This document shows positions 1 to 10,565 of a stretch of DNA of 64,000 nucleotides, piece after piece. The notes beneath the pieces were generated by a model. That model did no database searches and was not told where the DNA came from. It saw only the letters and a list, made by a program, of their open reading frames with translations. Positions within the stretch are counted from its first letter, which is position 1, and each line of letters opens with the position of its first letter. The position numbers and the translations under genes are program-made. Origin of the DNA: Prorocentrum cordatum (Eukaryota; Sar; Dinophyceae; Prorocentrales; Prorocentraceae); assembly GCA_963575745.1 (NCBI GenBank), contig CAUYUJ010012213.1, positions 66,001 to 130,000 on the forward strand, written 5' to 3'.

Positions 1-885
1 CCCCCCCCGCTTCTCCCCTGCGCCCCCTTCCCATTATTCCGACCGACCGTGGGCCACCCCCCCCGCTCCCTCCCTGCGCCCCCCTCCCCTTATTCCGACC
101 GACCGTGGGCCACCCCCTCCGCTCCCCCCTTGCGCCCCCCTCCGCTTATTCCGACCGACCGTGGGCCCCCCCCCCGCTCCCCCCTTGCGCCCCCGTCCCC
201 TTCTTCCGCCCGACCGTGGGCCACTCCCCCCGCTCCTCTTCTGCGCCCCTCTCCCCTTATTCTGACCGACCGTGGCCCCCCCACCGCTCCCCCCCTGCGC
301 CCCCGTCCCCTTATTCCGACCGACCGTGGGCCACCCCCCCCGCTCCTCCCCTGCGCCCCCCCCCCTTTTCCGACCGGCCGTGGCCCCCCCCGCTCCTCCC
401 CTGCGCCCCCCCCCCCCCCCTCTTATTCCGACTGACCGTGGGCCCCCCCCCCGCCCCCCCCTTCGGCCCTTGCGCCCCCGTCCCTTTATTCCCACCGACC
501 GTGGGCCCCCCCCCGCTCCCCCCTGCGCACCCCTCCTCTTATTCCGACCGACCGTGGGCCACCCCCCCGTTCCCCCCCCTTGCGCCCCCCCCCTTGTTCC
601 GACCGACCGTGGGCCTCCCCCCCCGTCCTCCCCCTGCGCCCCCCTCCCTTTATTCACCGACCGACCATGGGCCCACCCCCGCTTCCGCCCCTTGCGCCCC
701 CTTCCCCTTATTCCGACCGACCGTGCCCCCCCCCCCCCGCTCCCCCCCCTGCGCCCCCCTCCCCTTATTCCGACCAACCGTGCCCCCCCCCCCTTCCCCC
801 CCTGCGCTCCCCCCCTTATTCCGACCGACCGTGGGCCCTTCCCCCGCCCCTCCCTGCGCCCCCCTCCCCTTATTCCGACCGACCG
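1..885. repeat. GC-rich tandem array, 55-56 bp unit
   Basis: About 16 imperfect copies. Each has a C-rich stretch, TGCGCCCCC, another C-rich stretch, then TTATTCCGACCGACCGTGGG. The GACCGACCGT block recurs at 41, 97, 153, 209, 263 and 318, which gives the period. Frames on both strands stay open only because the unit lacks stops; the repeated proline-rich or glycine-rich translations carry no domain. The array continues beyond the left edge. Confidence 0.9.
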
Positions 886-1440
886 AAAAGGCGCGAATGC
901 ACGAATCTTTCAAAAACTTAAAGAAAATACATAAATATTGCCCTTTCGGGCCTTCATGGAGGACCTCTTGGAGGCCTGTTGGGCCATCTTGGACGCCTCG
1001 TGGGAGCCGTTTGGGCCCATCCAGGGCCGTCTTGGGTGCATTTTGGGCCGTCTTGGAGGCATTTTGGTGCCATGTTGGCCGTCTTGGAAGCCATCTTGGA
1101 GGTACTTGGAGGCCATCTTGGCCGTTTTGGAGGCAATCTTAGCCATCTTGGAGGCCTCTTGGCCCGTGTTGAGGCCCTCTTGGGACCGTCTTGGAGGCCT
1201 CTTGGGCCGTCATGGGGCCATCTTGGGGGCCTCTTGGGCAATTTTGGGGCGATCTTGGGGGCCTCTTGGGCCGTCTTGGACCGTCGGAAAGCCGAAAAGG
1301 CGCAAATGACCAAATCCTTCCCAAACCCAAACAAAATCAATGATTTTGGCCTCTTCGGGCCCTCCTAGACGACCTCTTGAAGGCCTCTTGGGCTGTCTTG
1401 GAAGCCTCTTTGGAGCCTCTTGGACCGTCTTGGGCCTCTG
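886..1440. repeat. Dispersed CTTGGAGGC repeat family, forward copies
   Basis: Imperfect short repeats of the type CTTGGAGGCC / CTTGGGCCGT are interrupted by two AT-richer cores (about 886-950 and 1284-1372). Each core begins with CGAAAAGGCG and ends in a TT(T)CGGGCC block. The same arrangement occurs in reverse complement at 27530-28200, and the short repeats alone recur at 6720-6935. It is therefore a dispersed composite family. Predicted ORFs here are repeat translations. Confidence 0.75.
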
Positions 1441-2064
1441 GGACCCTTCCGAGGCGACCCCGGCGGACAGGCCAGGCGGCCGGGAAGCTCGCCGCCGCCC
1501 GCCGCTCGGTGAGCGAGCCTCGGGCCCGAGGCGAGGATGAGTGGCCTGGGCCAGCCTCGGGTCGGAGGCGAGGACGGTGAGGCGGAGGAGGAAGCGGAGG
1601 GGGAGGGGGAGGAGGCGGAGGTGGAGGGGGAGGAGGAGGACGAGAAGGAGGAGGACGAGGACGCAGCGTGCCCGGCCGCATGCCGACGGCGAGGGCGACT
1701 CCGCCGCCACGCGCCGCACCGCCCCAGAAGGTGGAGAGAGGGGGAGGACAAGGAGGAGGTCGAGAACCAGGAGGAGGAAGAGAGGCGGGACAGGAGAAAG
1801 TGGAGGTGAGGAGGGGGAGAAGGAGGACGAGACAGAGGACAAGCGACCTTCCTCCATACCCAAACTGACATGCTTCTAGCCGCCCCTTCCCGTCTTCGAA
1901 TCTGTCCCTTGCCAGCGTGTCGCAGCAATTGCGGCGCGCTTCCCGGCGCCTGCCAAGGACTGCCTCCCTCGCGATCCCTGGTTTTCTCCATCTCCCATGG
2001 ACCCACATCGTCATTGTATGATCCTTGGCACGCGTGCCCCTTGTTCAACAGTGGGCCATACGAT
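1441..2064. other. Purine-rich low-complexity stretch, no gene recognised
   Basis: About 1536-1850 is dominated by GGA/GAG triplets, giving Glu/Arg-rich or Ser/Pro-rich frames on opposite strands. The flanks (1441-1535 and 1851-2064) show no recognisable domain. The right flank runs directly into the reverse-transcriptase pseudogene. Confidence 0.5.
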
Positions 2065-3184
2065 GGCCATGACCTTACTCACAGAAGGTTGTGCTGAATT
2101 GAATCAAATGGTGTGGGTTGCGCTAGTGGACTTTGAAATTTGACGCGGTCGAACATGCGGCTTTTTGGAAGGTATTGGCTGACTTGGGAGTTGGACTCAA
2201 TTATACCGCGCTGTTCAAAAAGCTTTAATCGAGGTCAAGAGGCAGTAGTATGGGCGCGAACAGAGTCAATGACATTTGGTATATCACGTGGTGTGGAACA
2301 AGGTGGCCCAATATCAGCATTATCATTTATTGCCGCAATGGAAGTATGTTTTCGCAGTCTGAAGAGGAGGTGGAACAGCCTGATCCCTCGCAGGGCGGGG
2401 CAGTGCTGCGGTTTTGTCGTGGACTCCGCGTCGGGTCCTCTGATAAATCCCAGGTTTGCTGACGACGTTCTCTTGTTAGCCCAGATCAAAGCGGACGTGG
2501 TCAAGATGTTGAGGGGGGCGGCGAAGCGCGGTCTAGCTGTGCACCTCGGGGAGACAAAGATTTTATCACATTCAGACGCCACATTCAGACGCGAATGTTG
2601 CCTCGTCGATCTCGCTGTTCGGACTCGACGTCGAGATCTGGCTGTAAGAAGAATCAGAAACGCATTTTTTTGGGGGCTATCTTTGGGTCGCTGCCGCGAG
2701 GTCGAGCGCGCGAATCGATCGGCGCGGGCGCGGGAATCGTTCGCGACATTTCGGAACGCATTGTGTTCGAGGACGCGTCTGCTACGGCGGCAAATGCTAC
2801 GATTTGACAGCTTGGTGGCCCCAACTGCTTTGCGCGGGTGTGAGCGTTGGACCGTGGGCGCCGCGACGTTGCTTAGATTCAGAACCGCTCAGAGAAATAT
2901 GCTACGCAGCATGTTCCGCGTGGCGAGGGGTGGTGATGAAGGCTGGGCCGATTATATAGGACGTGCAATCGTGCGAGCCCTTGAGTATTGCAACAAGTAT
3001 AACATCACATATTGGGACAGACTTTCGGCGGATCGAACATGAAATTATGCCACTCGGGTCTCACTGGGCACCGGGGGGAAATGGAACCAAAGGACTGTTG
3101 GATTGGAAGCCTTGGTTCAGAACTGTTGCCGAGCGCTCTGTCATCAGACCCAGCTTGAGATGGGGCGGCGCGTTCCGTGCGTGA
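2065..3184 (+). pseudogene. Non-LTR retrotransposon reverse transcriptase fragment (frameshifted)
   Basis: Three frames together give a LINE-type reverse transcriptase. About 2071-2130 reads VWVALVDFE, the motif A region with its first catalytic Asp. A small deletion then shifts to FDAVEHAAFWKVLADLG, which ends at a TAA near 2226. The main frame (2140-3042) carries RGVEQGGPISALSF (motif B) and RFADDVLLLA (motif C, Asp codons 2461 and 2464), then a C-terminal region with LRGCERWTV and GWADYIGRA. A third frame adds LLDWKPWFRTV (about 3094-3125), a tail seen in related dinoflagellate elements. No endonuclease or ORF1 is visible nearby, so this is a truncated, inactive copy. It is not the same family as the LINE at 14.6-22.8 kb, judging by motif spelling. 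Confidence 0.8.
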
Positions 3185-3241
3185 TGGGGCAGAGATTTTT
3201 CTGATCTAATGAATGTAGGTGCGCCCGCGGCGTGCTGCTGG

Positions 3242-3377
3242 CAGCCCCCCCTCCTCCTCCTCCTCCTCCTCCTCCTCCTCCTCCTCCTCCTCCTCCTCCT
3301 CCTCCTCCTCCTCCTCCTCCTCCCTCCTCCTCCTCCTCCTCCCTCCTCCTCTCCTCCTCCTCCTCCTCCTCCTCCTC

Positions 3378-3410
<33 letters not shown>

Positions 3411-3420
3411 TTCCCTGTCC
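3242..3420. repeat. (CTC)n microsatellite
   Basis: Nearly pure CTC/TCC triplets with a few interruptions, ending in a C run. Reading frames through it encode poly-Leu, poly-Ser or poly-Pro on one strand and poly-Glu or Gly on the other. None is a gene call. Confidence 0.95.
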
Positions 3421-4858
3421 CTCCTCCTCTGCCTCCTCTTCTTAGCCGGCGGGGTTTCTCTGGCCGAAAACCTGCGCGCCTGAGGATTTATTAATCGCAT
3501 TTTTTGCGTGCGCTCGTTGCCGACATTCATGTTCCGACATGCTCAGCGCCCGGTCTGCCCTTTAGGGGGCCGCTCCGATCGCCGGAGCTGGCGCGCAGAC
3601 TTCCGTTCCGTTCCGTTCCGCCGACAACTGGGCCCCCCCTCTCCGGGTGCCTCTCCCCGGGGCAGCCCCGGGCCGACAGAGCCGCGCGGGGCGAGGGCAG
3701 CCAGGGCGAGCGGTGGGGCGAGTGCCGCTCACGGCGGCAGTGCGAGTCCAGCCGGAGCGAGCCCTACAACGGCAGTTGGACTGGGTGGACTGGCTGGCCC
3801 AGCTTGGCCTGCTTCCGACGAGCGGTGGAATCGCGCCCCTCACTTGCGGGCGGCCCCTTGCGCAGACGGCGGTCGGCCCCCTGGCCCGCCTGCGCAGACG
3901 CGCGGCCAGCCCCCTCGCAGGGCCTAAACGACCCGCGCACAGGCCAGTTCATGTACAAGACCCCGCTGGAACAGGTTCAGCTCTCCCCATTCCGCGACGA
4001 GGAGCATGCCGACGCCGTGGAACGCTTGCAGAAGGAGCTCAGGGATTATTTTTCTAGCGGGATTTGGCACCAGTGAACGCGCGAGCACCCCGCCAAGACT
4101 GGCTGCGTCTGCGCAGGCCCCACCAAGCAGGATCCCGGGTCCTGCGAGGAGTTCCTCCGGGCGTGGCATCAGCATAATACCACCCAATGGAGATCGGCGG
4201 GGCATTGCATCTCCAGGTCAGCTGGCCGGCAGTCCGCAACAAGTTCGCCAGCCGTGCCCGGGGTAAAGTTGCCCCAACCAAAGGCAAAGGCAACGGGCAA
4301 TGGGGCGACAGTGCATCTCGCCAGGCAAGCCGAGGGGGCTCTAGGCGGGCCGCGAGCTCGCGCCAGCCCTGGGCGCATCAGTAGGCCCCCTCCCGCACGC
4401 CACCGCCCTCGCAGGTCCCATCTGCGACAGCGGGGCCTTGCCTTGCCCGTGGCGCGTTTCTGATTGCCCCGATGGAGATGCCTGCCCTATCGCTTTGCCG
4501 TCGCTAACGTCACCCAACGGGCGCCATCCTCTGTGTGTCACCTAACGACGGAGTCAGGCCCGGGCGTCTCATGACTCGCCTACCTCCCACCTGCGCCAAC
4601 TTGACGGGGGCCCCCCCGGTGGGCCACCCTGGTTTCGCGCCTTGTACCGCCTCGGACGCGCCCAGCTGGGGGTGCAGGCTCGCCTCTGGCCCCCAGGAGA
4701 CCCTTGCTCCTGGCCCTCCATTGTGGCCTCTCGCCCCCCGGCGTAGTGCCGCCCCCCTCGGCCCGCCCTGGGCAGGCTGCTAGCTGCGCTACTGCAGCGG
4801 CGTTCTACACGCGCTGACTTCCCTGTCTGTCTTAGTTTTTTTTTCCCACGCGCACTTC

Positions 4859-4971
4859 GCGACTGTTAGTCGCGCCCACCTCTCTTGCCCCCGCGCTCGC
4901 AGCTTGCGTCTACTGCGACTGTCAGTCGCTTCCTTCCGACTCCCACACCCTGCGCTGCGACTGTCAGTCGC
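4859..4971. repeat. Three copies of palindrome GCGACTGTCAGTCGC
   Basis: Copies lie at 4859-4873 (with one change, GTTAG), 4915-4929 and 4957-4971. Each has 7-base arms around a central base. Spacings are 56 and 42 bases. The function is unknown; the spacing and symmetry could suit a dimeric DNA-binding protein or a small hairpin. Confidence 0.7.
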
Positions 4972-5603
4972 TCTCCCCCCCCCAGCCGCGGCCGCGCATT
5001 GCGGCCCCCCCGGCCACGTGCCTAATGCCGCCCCACGAGCGCCCTTTGGGCGTGCTTGCCCCCCCTTGGCCCCCCAGCTCGCTCTCGCTCAGCCCCCCCC
5101 GTCGTCTCTTGCTCGAGAGCGCCGGGCCGGCTGGGGCTTGGTTGCTGACGCTGCGCGCGCCGCTTCCGCCTGCCGCGTTGCTCGTCGTCGCGGCCGCCGC
5201 GGACCATGCCGCTCAACTACCAGCAACGACTCCGCTGCCGCCGGCCCCCCACTGGGTGACGACGATTTTCGGGATCGTCGCAGTCGGTGCTCGCCGCGCT
5301 GCTTTGTCGTGCGAGACCGCAGGGGAATCCCCTCGGCCCGTCGCGCTCGGGCCAACGTTCTCGGTGAGTCCCTGCGCTTTCTGTAGACAGGCTCTGCAGG
5401 TGGGGCATTTCCGCACTGCGTCGGCCTCTCACTGTTTCCCCCGCCGCCTGCCTTGCGCGCGAGGTCGCTGGGTGACCCCCCCGACGCTTTGACGCTGGGC
5501 TGCAAGCCGTCAGCTCCTCGCGCCCACCTCGGGGGTCCCCGAGGCCCGCCTGCTTGCCCCTTCCTGCCTGGAGTGCCCCTGGGCTCCCGGGCCTGCGATT
5601 CGT

Positions 5604-5984
5604 TTGGAGTCTACTGCCTCTGCCCGCATGGGCGACGGACGCCCGTCCTCCCCCGCGTCGCCTCCCCCAGGGACGGATACTTTCCCTGTCTTTGGCTCTC
5701 ACCGCCTCCCGCGCAGGTCTGCGACGTTTGCCCGCTGGTTCCTAGCCTCTACTGCTCCCGCGCCGCCCAGACGTTGGCTCTCGCCCCCCCGCCGTGATGG
5801 TGCTCCCGCTGCTTCCACGCCCCCTTGGGCGATCCAGAACCTCTCCGTCGAGCGCCTGCACGCCCTGTTCGACGTCCTCCTCGGCTGCGTCACGGTGGTC
5901 ACGGGGTTCGTCGGCTTCTTGCTCTTCGCCATTTTGGCGCTGCGCGTCGACCTGCGATTCATCCTGGTCCTCCGCGTTTCCTGA
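5604..5984 (+). CDS. Possible small membrane protein (weak)
   Basis: A 126-residue frame with a Pro/Ser/Arg-rich N-terminal half and one hydrophobic stretch near the C-terminus (VVTGFVGFLLFAILAL, roughly residues 96-111). It ends with TGA 9 residues or so after a basic segment. No homologue is recognised. Two other frames are also open here, so the call rests only on the hydrophobic segment and could be chance. Confidence 0.15.
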   Translation: MESTASARMGDGRPSSPASPPPGTDTFPVFGSHRLPRRSATFARWFLASTAPAPPRRWLSPPRRDGAPAASTPPWAIQNLSVERLHALFDVLLGCVTVVTGFVGFLLFAILALRVDLRFILVLRVS

Positions 5985-6199
5985 GCCGCAGCGTAGCCCG
6001 CTCCTGTGGCTCTGGTGCGTAATTTAGGCCGTTGTTTTGTTGCTTCGATCTGACGGCGCGCGGCTGTACCGCTTGCGCTCGCAACTTAAAATATTTTTCC
6101 CACCAGCCCTTCCAGAAACAATGCCCAGGTGAATTGTCTTGATCAGGGCCGTGAGCCAGCACGCAGTGAAACAAGTTTGGAATCAGCCCGATCAGGCCC

Positions 6200-6390
6200 A
6201 GGACGAGGACGAGAACGGAGAGGATATCCACGAGGAGAAGGAGGAGGAACAGGATGATGACGAGGAGGAGGGGGAACAGGAGGAGGAGGAGGAGGAGGCG
6301 GAGGCGGAGGCGGAGGCACAGGCGGAGGCACAGGCGGAGGTGGCGGAGGAGGAGGAGAAGGAGGAGGAGGAGGAGAACGAATACCCTGGC
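6200..6390. repeat. GAG/GCG-rich microsatellite, acidic frame
   Basis: GAG, GAC and GCG triplets dominate, including a GGAGGC ladder at 6295-6345. One plus-strand frame (6139-6528) reads as Glu/Ala/Asp repeats with no domain before or after, so it is treated as low-complexity sequence. Confidence 0.8.
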
Positions 6391-6565
6391 AGCCAGAGGG
6401 AGGGAGGGAGGGAAAAAGGGACCTCCCTCCCGCCTTCCGTTTACCTTTTCGTGGTCAAGGGGTCTGCGGGGGGGGGGGGCTCTGGAGATCCCCGAACGTT
6501 ATCGGAGGACCCCTGGAGGGCCCAATAATCTGATTCTACATTTCCCCTCCTCTGAGACGACCTGC

Positions 6566-6589
6566 TCGGTCGGTCGGTCGGTCGGTCGG
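6566..6589. repeat. (GGTC)n tetranucleotide
   Basis: Short perfect tetranucleotide run of five to six CGGT units, inside a stretch with no recognised gene. Confidence 0.85.
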
Positions 6590-6719
6590 AGCATAAAGGC
6601 AAGACACGTCGCCGCCGAGTCTTAGCAGTTCCCATCTCTATGACTGGCATCACCTCAATTGCGAAGGCCTTGCGGCCAGTGCCGCCGACCCTGAAGACGG
6701 CGACGACGAGGACGGCAAG

Positions 6720-6935
6720 GATGTTGAGCACCTCTTTGGTCCGTCTGTGCGCCTCTTGGGGCCCTCTTGGGGCGCTTTTGGGAGCCTCAAGGGCGCTCTT
6801 CGGGCCATATTGTAGCAGATCAATCAAAGAAGGGGGGTCCTCAATCAAGACCCCCCCTCGGGAACCCCAGAGATCGCCTCTTGGGGCGCTCTTGGAGCGC
6901 TGTTGGAGCGCTCTTGGGCGCTTTTGGGCTCGAAC
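6720..6935. repeat. Dispersed CTTGGGGCGC repeat, related to 886-1440
   Basis: Short units of the type CTCTTGGGGCGCT / CTTGGAGCGCT match the CTTGGAGGC family in spacing and sequence. The AT-richer CGAAAAGGCG core was not found here, so this is a partial or diverged copy. Confidence 0.55.
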
Positions 6936-7667
6936 AAGGAGGGCCGAGGACAAGGGACGAACGGCGACGGAACTGGCATTCTGACCCTGGACCTCCGGGT
7001 CTCTCTCGGGACCCCTCCCCCGGAGCCCCCCCCTGACGGGGAGGGAATCAGGGGAAGGGGCTTCCCTTCGATTGAATTGCGACGTTCGTTAATATCATTT
7101 TGGTTAGCACGCTTGAAGAGCAAGGCCCAGGGGCCCAGGGTAAGAGAAGCAACGACTGGCGCGTTGGAGAGGGAGACCCAGGAGAAGTTTGGAATGGCGA
7201 CGGCGACGACGACGACGAGGAGACGACGAGTGAAACAGTGACGAATGAAAGAGTTTCTTCCACACGCCGACAGGGTCGGCGGATTATCTCGACGCCGATC
7301 TCAAGGATTTCCTCTGCCTCAGAGGGCGCATCCCTAAATTTGTCATCGTCTTTGGGCTTCTCAATCTTCTTAGGGGTCGGAGAAACTCGAGTCTGGTTAG
7401 CATCTAAGACCGAAAGAAAGGACAAAACGGCGGGGGGGACCTCTTCCACCTAATCCTCCTTGATCTCCGAGCCTCCCTGCTCTGACCTCCTCCTCCTGCC
7501 CCTCCTCTCTCTCTCTCTCTCCCTCCTGCAGGCTGGATGCCCGCTCCACGGAGTTTGTCATGCTGAAGGACTGTCGGCGCCCCACGCCTCGGGGAGGGCG
7601 TGTGGATGCGAGGGAGGGGGGGCCTTCCTCTTAGGCAGGCTTGGGGCTCGAAGGGTTCTGATAGGTT
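6936..7667. other. No gene recognised
   Basis: Several frames of about 110-135 codons overlap on both strands (for example 7048-7449 minus, Ser-rich in the middle). None has a recognisable domain. A short CT run lies at 7505-7530. Confidence 0.35.
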
Positions 7668-7784
7668 AGGAGGAGGAGGAGGAGGAGGAGGAGGAGGAGG
7701 AGGAGGAGGAGGAAGAGGAGGAGGAGGAGGAGGAGGAGGAGGAGGAGGAGGAGGAGGAGGAGGAGGAGGAGGAGGAGGAGGAAA
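7668..7784. repeat. (GGA)n microsatellite
   Basis: About 39 GGA units with two interruptions. It gives poly-Gly on the plus strand and poly-Pro or poly-Leu on the minus strand. Confidence 0.95.
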
Positions 7785-9040
7785 CGACGACGACGACAGG
7801 CCAGGAGGCAGGCGCGGCTTCCAAGGGCCGCGGCAGACCTCCAGAGGGCGTGCTTCCCGGAACAGCGCCCCACGATGCCGACGGGCCGCTCGGCCCTCGA
7901 CGCCGCCGCCGCCAAGTCGCGGCGCCAACCCGGGAGCCGCCGAGGCCGCTGCCGCCGGCGCCGCCGGAGGCGACGCGCTCCTGGGCCGCCGGGCGCCAGA
8001 GTCAACGCCGGCCGCCCCCGCCGCCCCCGCAGCCCCCGCGGGGAGCGGTGCCCTGGCAGGCCCTGCGGCGCCCGTCTCCCCCACAGGGCGGGGCGCCGCA
8101 CGCGCACGGCCCGCCGGTCGGCGCGCCGCCGCCGCAGTGCAGGCCGCCCCCGCAGGGCGCGGCGCTCCCAGCGGGGGCGGCGGGGCCCCTCTGCGGGGCG
8201 TGGCGCCCGCGCGGGTCGGCGGCGCGGCCGCCGCTCCCGAGCGCGCCGCGCTCGCTGCGCGTCTGGTGGCGCCTGCGGGCGCCCTCCGGGGCCTCGCCGC
8301 CGAGGCGGGCCCGCGGAGCTCTCTCGCGCCTGCGGCGCTCGGCGCCGGCGCCCCGCGGCCCGCGAGCCCGGCCAGGCCGCCGCCCGCGAGACCGCTGCCG
8401 CCGCCTGCGCGCGCGAGCGGGCCGCCGCGCGAGCGGGCCGCCGAGGCGCCCTGCAGTCGTGCAGGGGCGCGGGGCCGCGGCAGCCATGCAGAGCTTCGCC
8501 GTCCGTCGTGTGGAGGGGCTCCTGGGACGCAACGTCGCCCTCGACTGGGGCGCAACGTCGCCCTCGACGTCACCCATGGTCGCGTGTGGCTGGCGGGGGC
8601 GCGCGGTGAGAAGTACCACCAGAGTCGCGCGACGCCCAGCTCCCCCTCCATCGCCGAGGCGAGCCAGGAGTCCCCTGGTGCCCATCTCCCAGGCTTCACC
8701 CTGGCGCTAGCCGCGAGCCCATCGCCCTCCCTCAAGCTGGCGCCGACTCCTTCGTGGCGCGGACTCGACGACTTGGCGGGTGGCGCGGTGGTCGCATCTG
8801 GCCGGTCGACGACGGCTGCGCGGAGCGAGCGATGTTGTGCGATCGTTTGGGGACACGGGTGTCCGCGGTTCGGTCGGTTCGACAGCGTCGCAGGGCTGGC
8901 GTCCGACCAGTTCGGCTCGATCGTTGGGTCGCTGCCGCGTCGCCGCGCCCTTCCTGGAGGCCTGCGGCCTGTCGGTTTCGGTCGGTCTCGGATCCGCTGT
9001 CGGTAAGTGGACTTTCGATTGCGCTGTCGCCATGGATGGA
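7785..9040. other. Extremely GC-rich stretch, no recognised gene
   Basis: About 7800-8500 is almost all G and C, and frames of several hundred codons are open on both strands simultaneously (plus 7600-9006, minus 7404-8735). The translations are Ala/Pro/Arg-rich with no domain. A tandem duplication of GCAACGTCGCCCTCGAC is present near 8529-8570. Confidence 0.45.
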
Positions 9041-9044
9041 CGGC

Positions 9045-9046
9045 CT

Positions 9047-9133
<87 letters not shown>

Positions 9134-9312
9134 CTGATGATGATGCTGATGATGATGATCATGATGATGGTGGTGGTGGTGATGATGATGATGCTGCTGA
9201 TGATGATGATGATAATGATGCTGGCAATGATGATGCTGATGCTGGTACTGATGATGATGATGCTGATGCTGATGCTGCTGCTGATGCTGATGCTGATGCT
9301 GATGATGCTGAC

Positions 9313-9365
<53 letters not shown>

Positions 9366-9642
9366 CGATGATGATGACGATGATGAGGAGGAGGATGAGG
9401 AGGAGGAGGAGGGGCGGGAGGGGAGCCTTGATTGTGCAATCGCTTGAGCCCAAGCCTTCGCGGGAGGGATGAGGCGGAGGCGAAAGAGGAGGCAGAAGAT
9501 GATGAAGACAATGCGGATGAGAATGACGACCATGCTGATGATAAGCAGGAGGAGGAGGAGAAGAGAGAGGAAGAGGAGGAAGAGGAGTGAGATGCTGATG
9601 ATGATGCTGCTGCTGATGATGATGCTGATGTGGATGATGAGA

Positions 9643-9699
<57 letters not shown>

Positions 9700-9725
9700 G
9701 TGATGATGGTGATGATGGTGATGAT

Positions 9726-9781
<56 letters not shown>

Positions 9782-9787
9782 CTGATC

Positions 9788-9820
<33 letters not shown>

Positions 9821-9953
9821 CTGATGATGATGATGTCTGATGATTATGATGATGATGATGATGTTGTTGCTGATCATGATCATGCTGATGATGCTGTGAT
9901 GCTGCTGCTGATGCTGATGCTGCTGATGCTGATGATGCTGACGATGATGATGG

Positions 9954-10027
<74 letters not shown>

Positions 10028-10040
10028 CTGATGATACTGA
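9045..10040. repeat. Long (GAT)n microsatellite with GCT variants
   Basis: Nearly 1 kb of ATG/GAT/GCT triplets with a GGA/GAG interruption at about 9390-9600. In the three plus frames it reads poly-Met, poly-Asp and stops; on the minus strand it reads poly-His, poly-Ile or poly-Ser. The long ORFs predicted through it are artefacts. It passes into (GGA)n at 10041-10135. Confidence 0.95.
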
Positions 10041-10083
10041 TGAGGAGGAGGAGGAGGAGGAGGAGGAGGAGGAGGAGGCGGAG

Positions 10084-10290
10084 GTGGAGGATGAGGCGGC
10101 GGAGGAGGAGGAGGATGAGGAGGAGGACGATATGGAGTGCTGCCCTCTGTGCGCGCTGCAGGACAGGGACCAGAGTCGGCTTCACGTCGAGGACCCCTAC
10201 CTCCTTGGCAGGAACCTCAACTGCGTGCTCGGCCTCCAGCAGGCGACCGCCCCCCCCCCACCCAACGGGGGTGGGGGGGAGGGACGCGAC
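10084..10290 (+). CDS. Candidate Cys-containing exon downstream of the acidic repeat
   Basis: After a Glu-rich run encoded by GAG repeats, the frame reads MECCPLCALQDRDQSRLH and then EDPYLLGRNLNCVLGLQQ (about 10132-10242). It then enters a C-run and a CTC microsatellite. The segment between two microsatellites is not repetitive and looks more protein-like than its flanks, with a C-x2-C pair. No family is recognised and the ends are not defined. Confidence 0.25.
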
Positions 10291-10311
10291 ATTGATCTCA
10301 ACAAGTCAACT

Positions 10312-10565
10312 CCTCCTCATCCTCCTTCTACTCCTCTCCTCCTCCTCCTCCTCGTCTTCCGCCTCCTCCTCCTCCTCCTCGTCCTCCTCCTCCTATGCTT
10401 CCTCCTGCACCTCCTCCTCCTCCTTCTCCTCCTCCTCCGCCTCCTCCTCCTCCTCCCTCTCCTTCTCCTCCTCCTCTTCTCCTCTTCTTCTCCTCCTCCT
10501 CCTCCTCATCCTCCTCCTCCTCCTCGTCCTCTTCCCCCTCCACCTCCACTTCCTCCTCCTCCATC
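10312..10565. repeat. (CTC)n microsatellite
   Basis: CTC/TCT triplets with scattered substitutions, opposite in strand sense to the GGA run at 10041-10135 that precedes it by about 180 bases. The two together form an imperfect purine/pyrimidine inverted arrangement. Confidence 0.9.

Larger units (their letters stand above)
3421..6130. other. GC-rich region without a recognised gene
   Basis: Open frames exist in several registers on both strands because of high GC. None shows a familiar domain. Notable contents are three copies of a 15-base palindrome (4859-4971) and a weak membrane-like ORF (5604-5984), both listed separately. Confidence 0.4.

Noticed and set aside
7404-9006. Overlapping ORFs of 443 codons (minus) and 468 codons (plus)
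   Set aside because: Both strands are open because the DNA is nearly all G and C; there is no recognisable domain.
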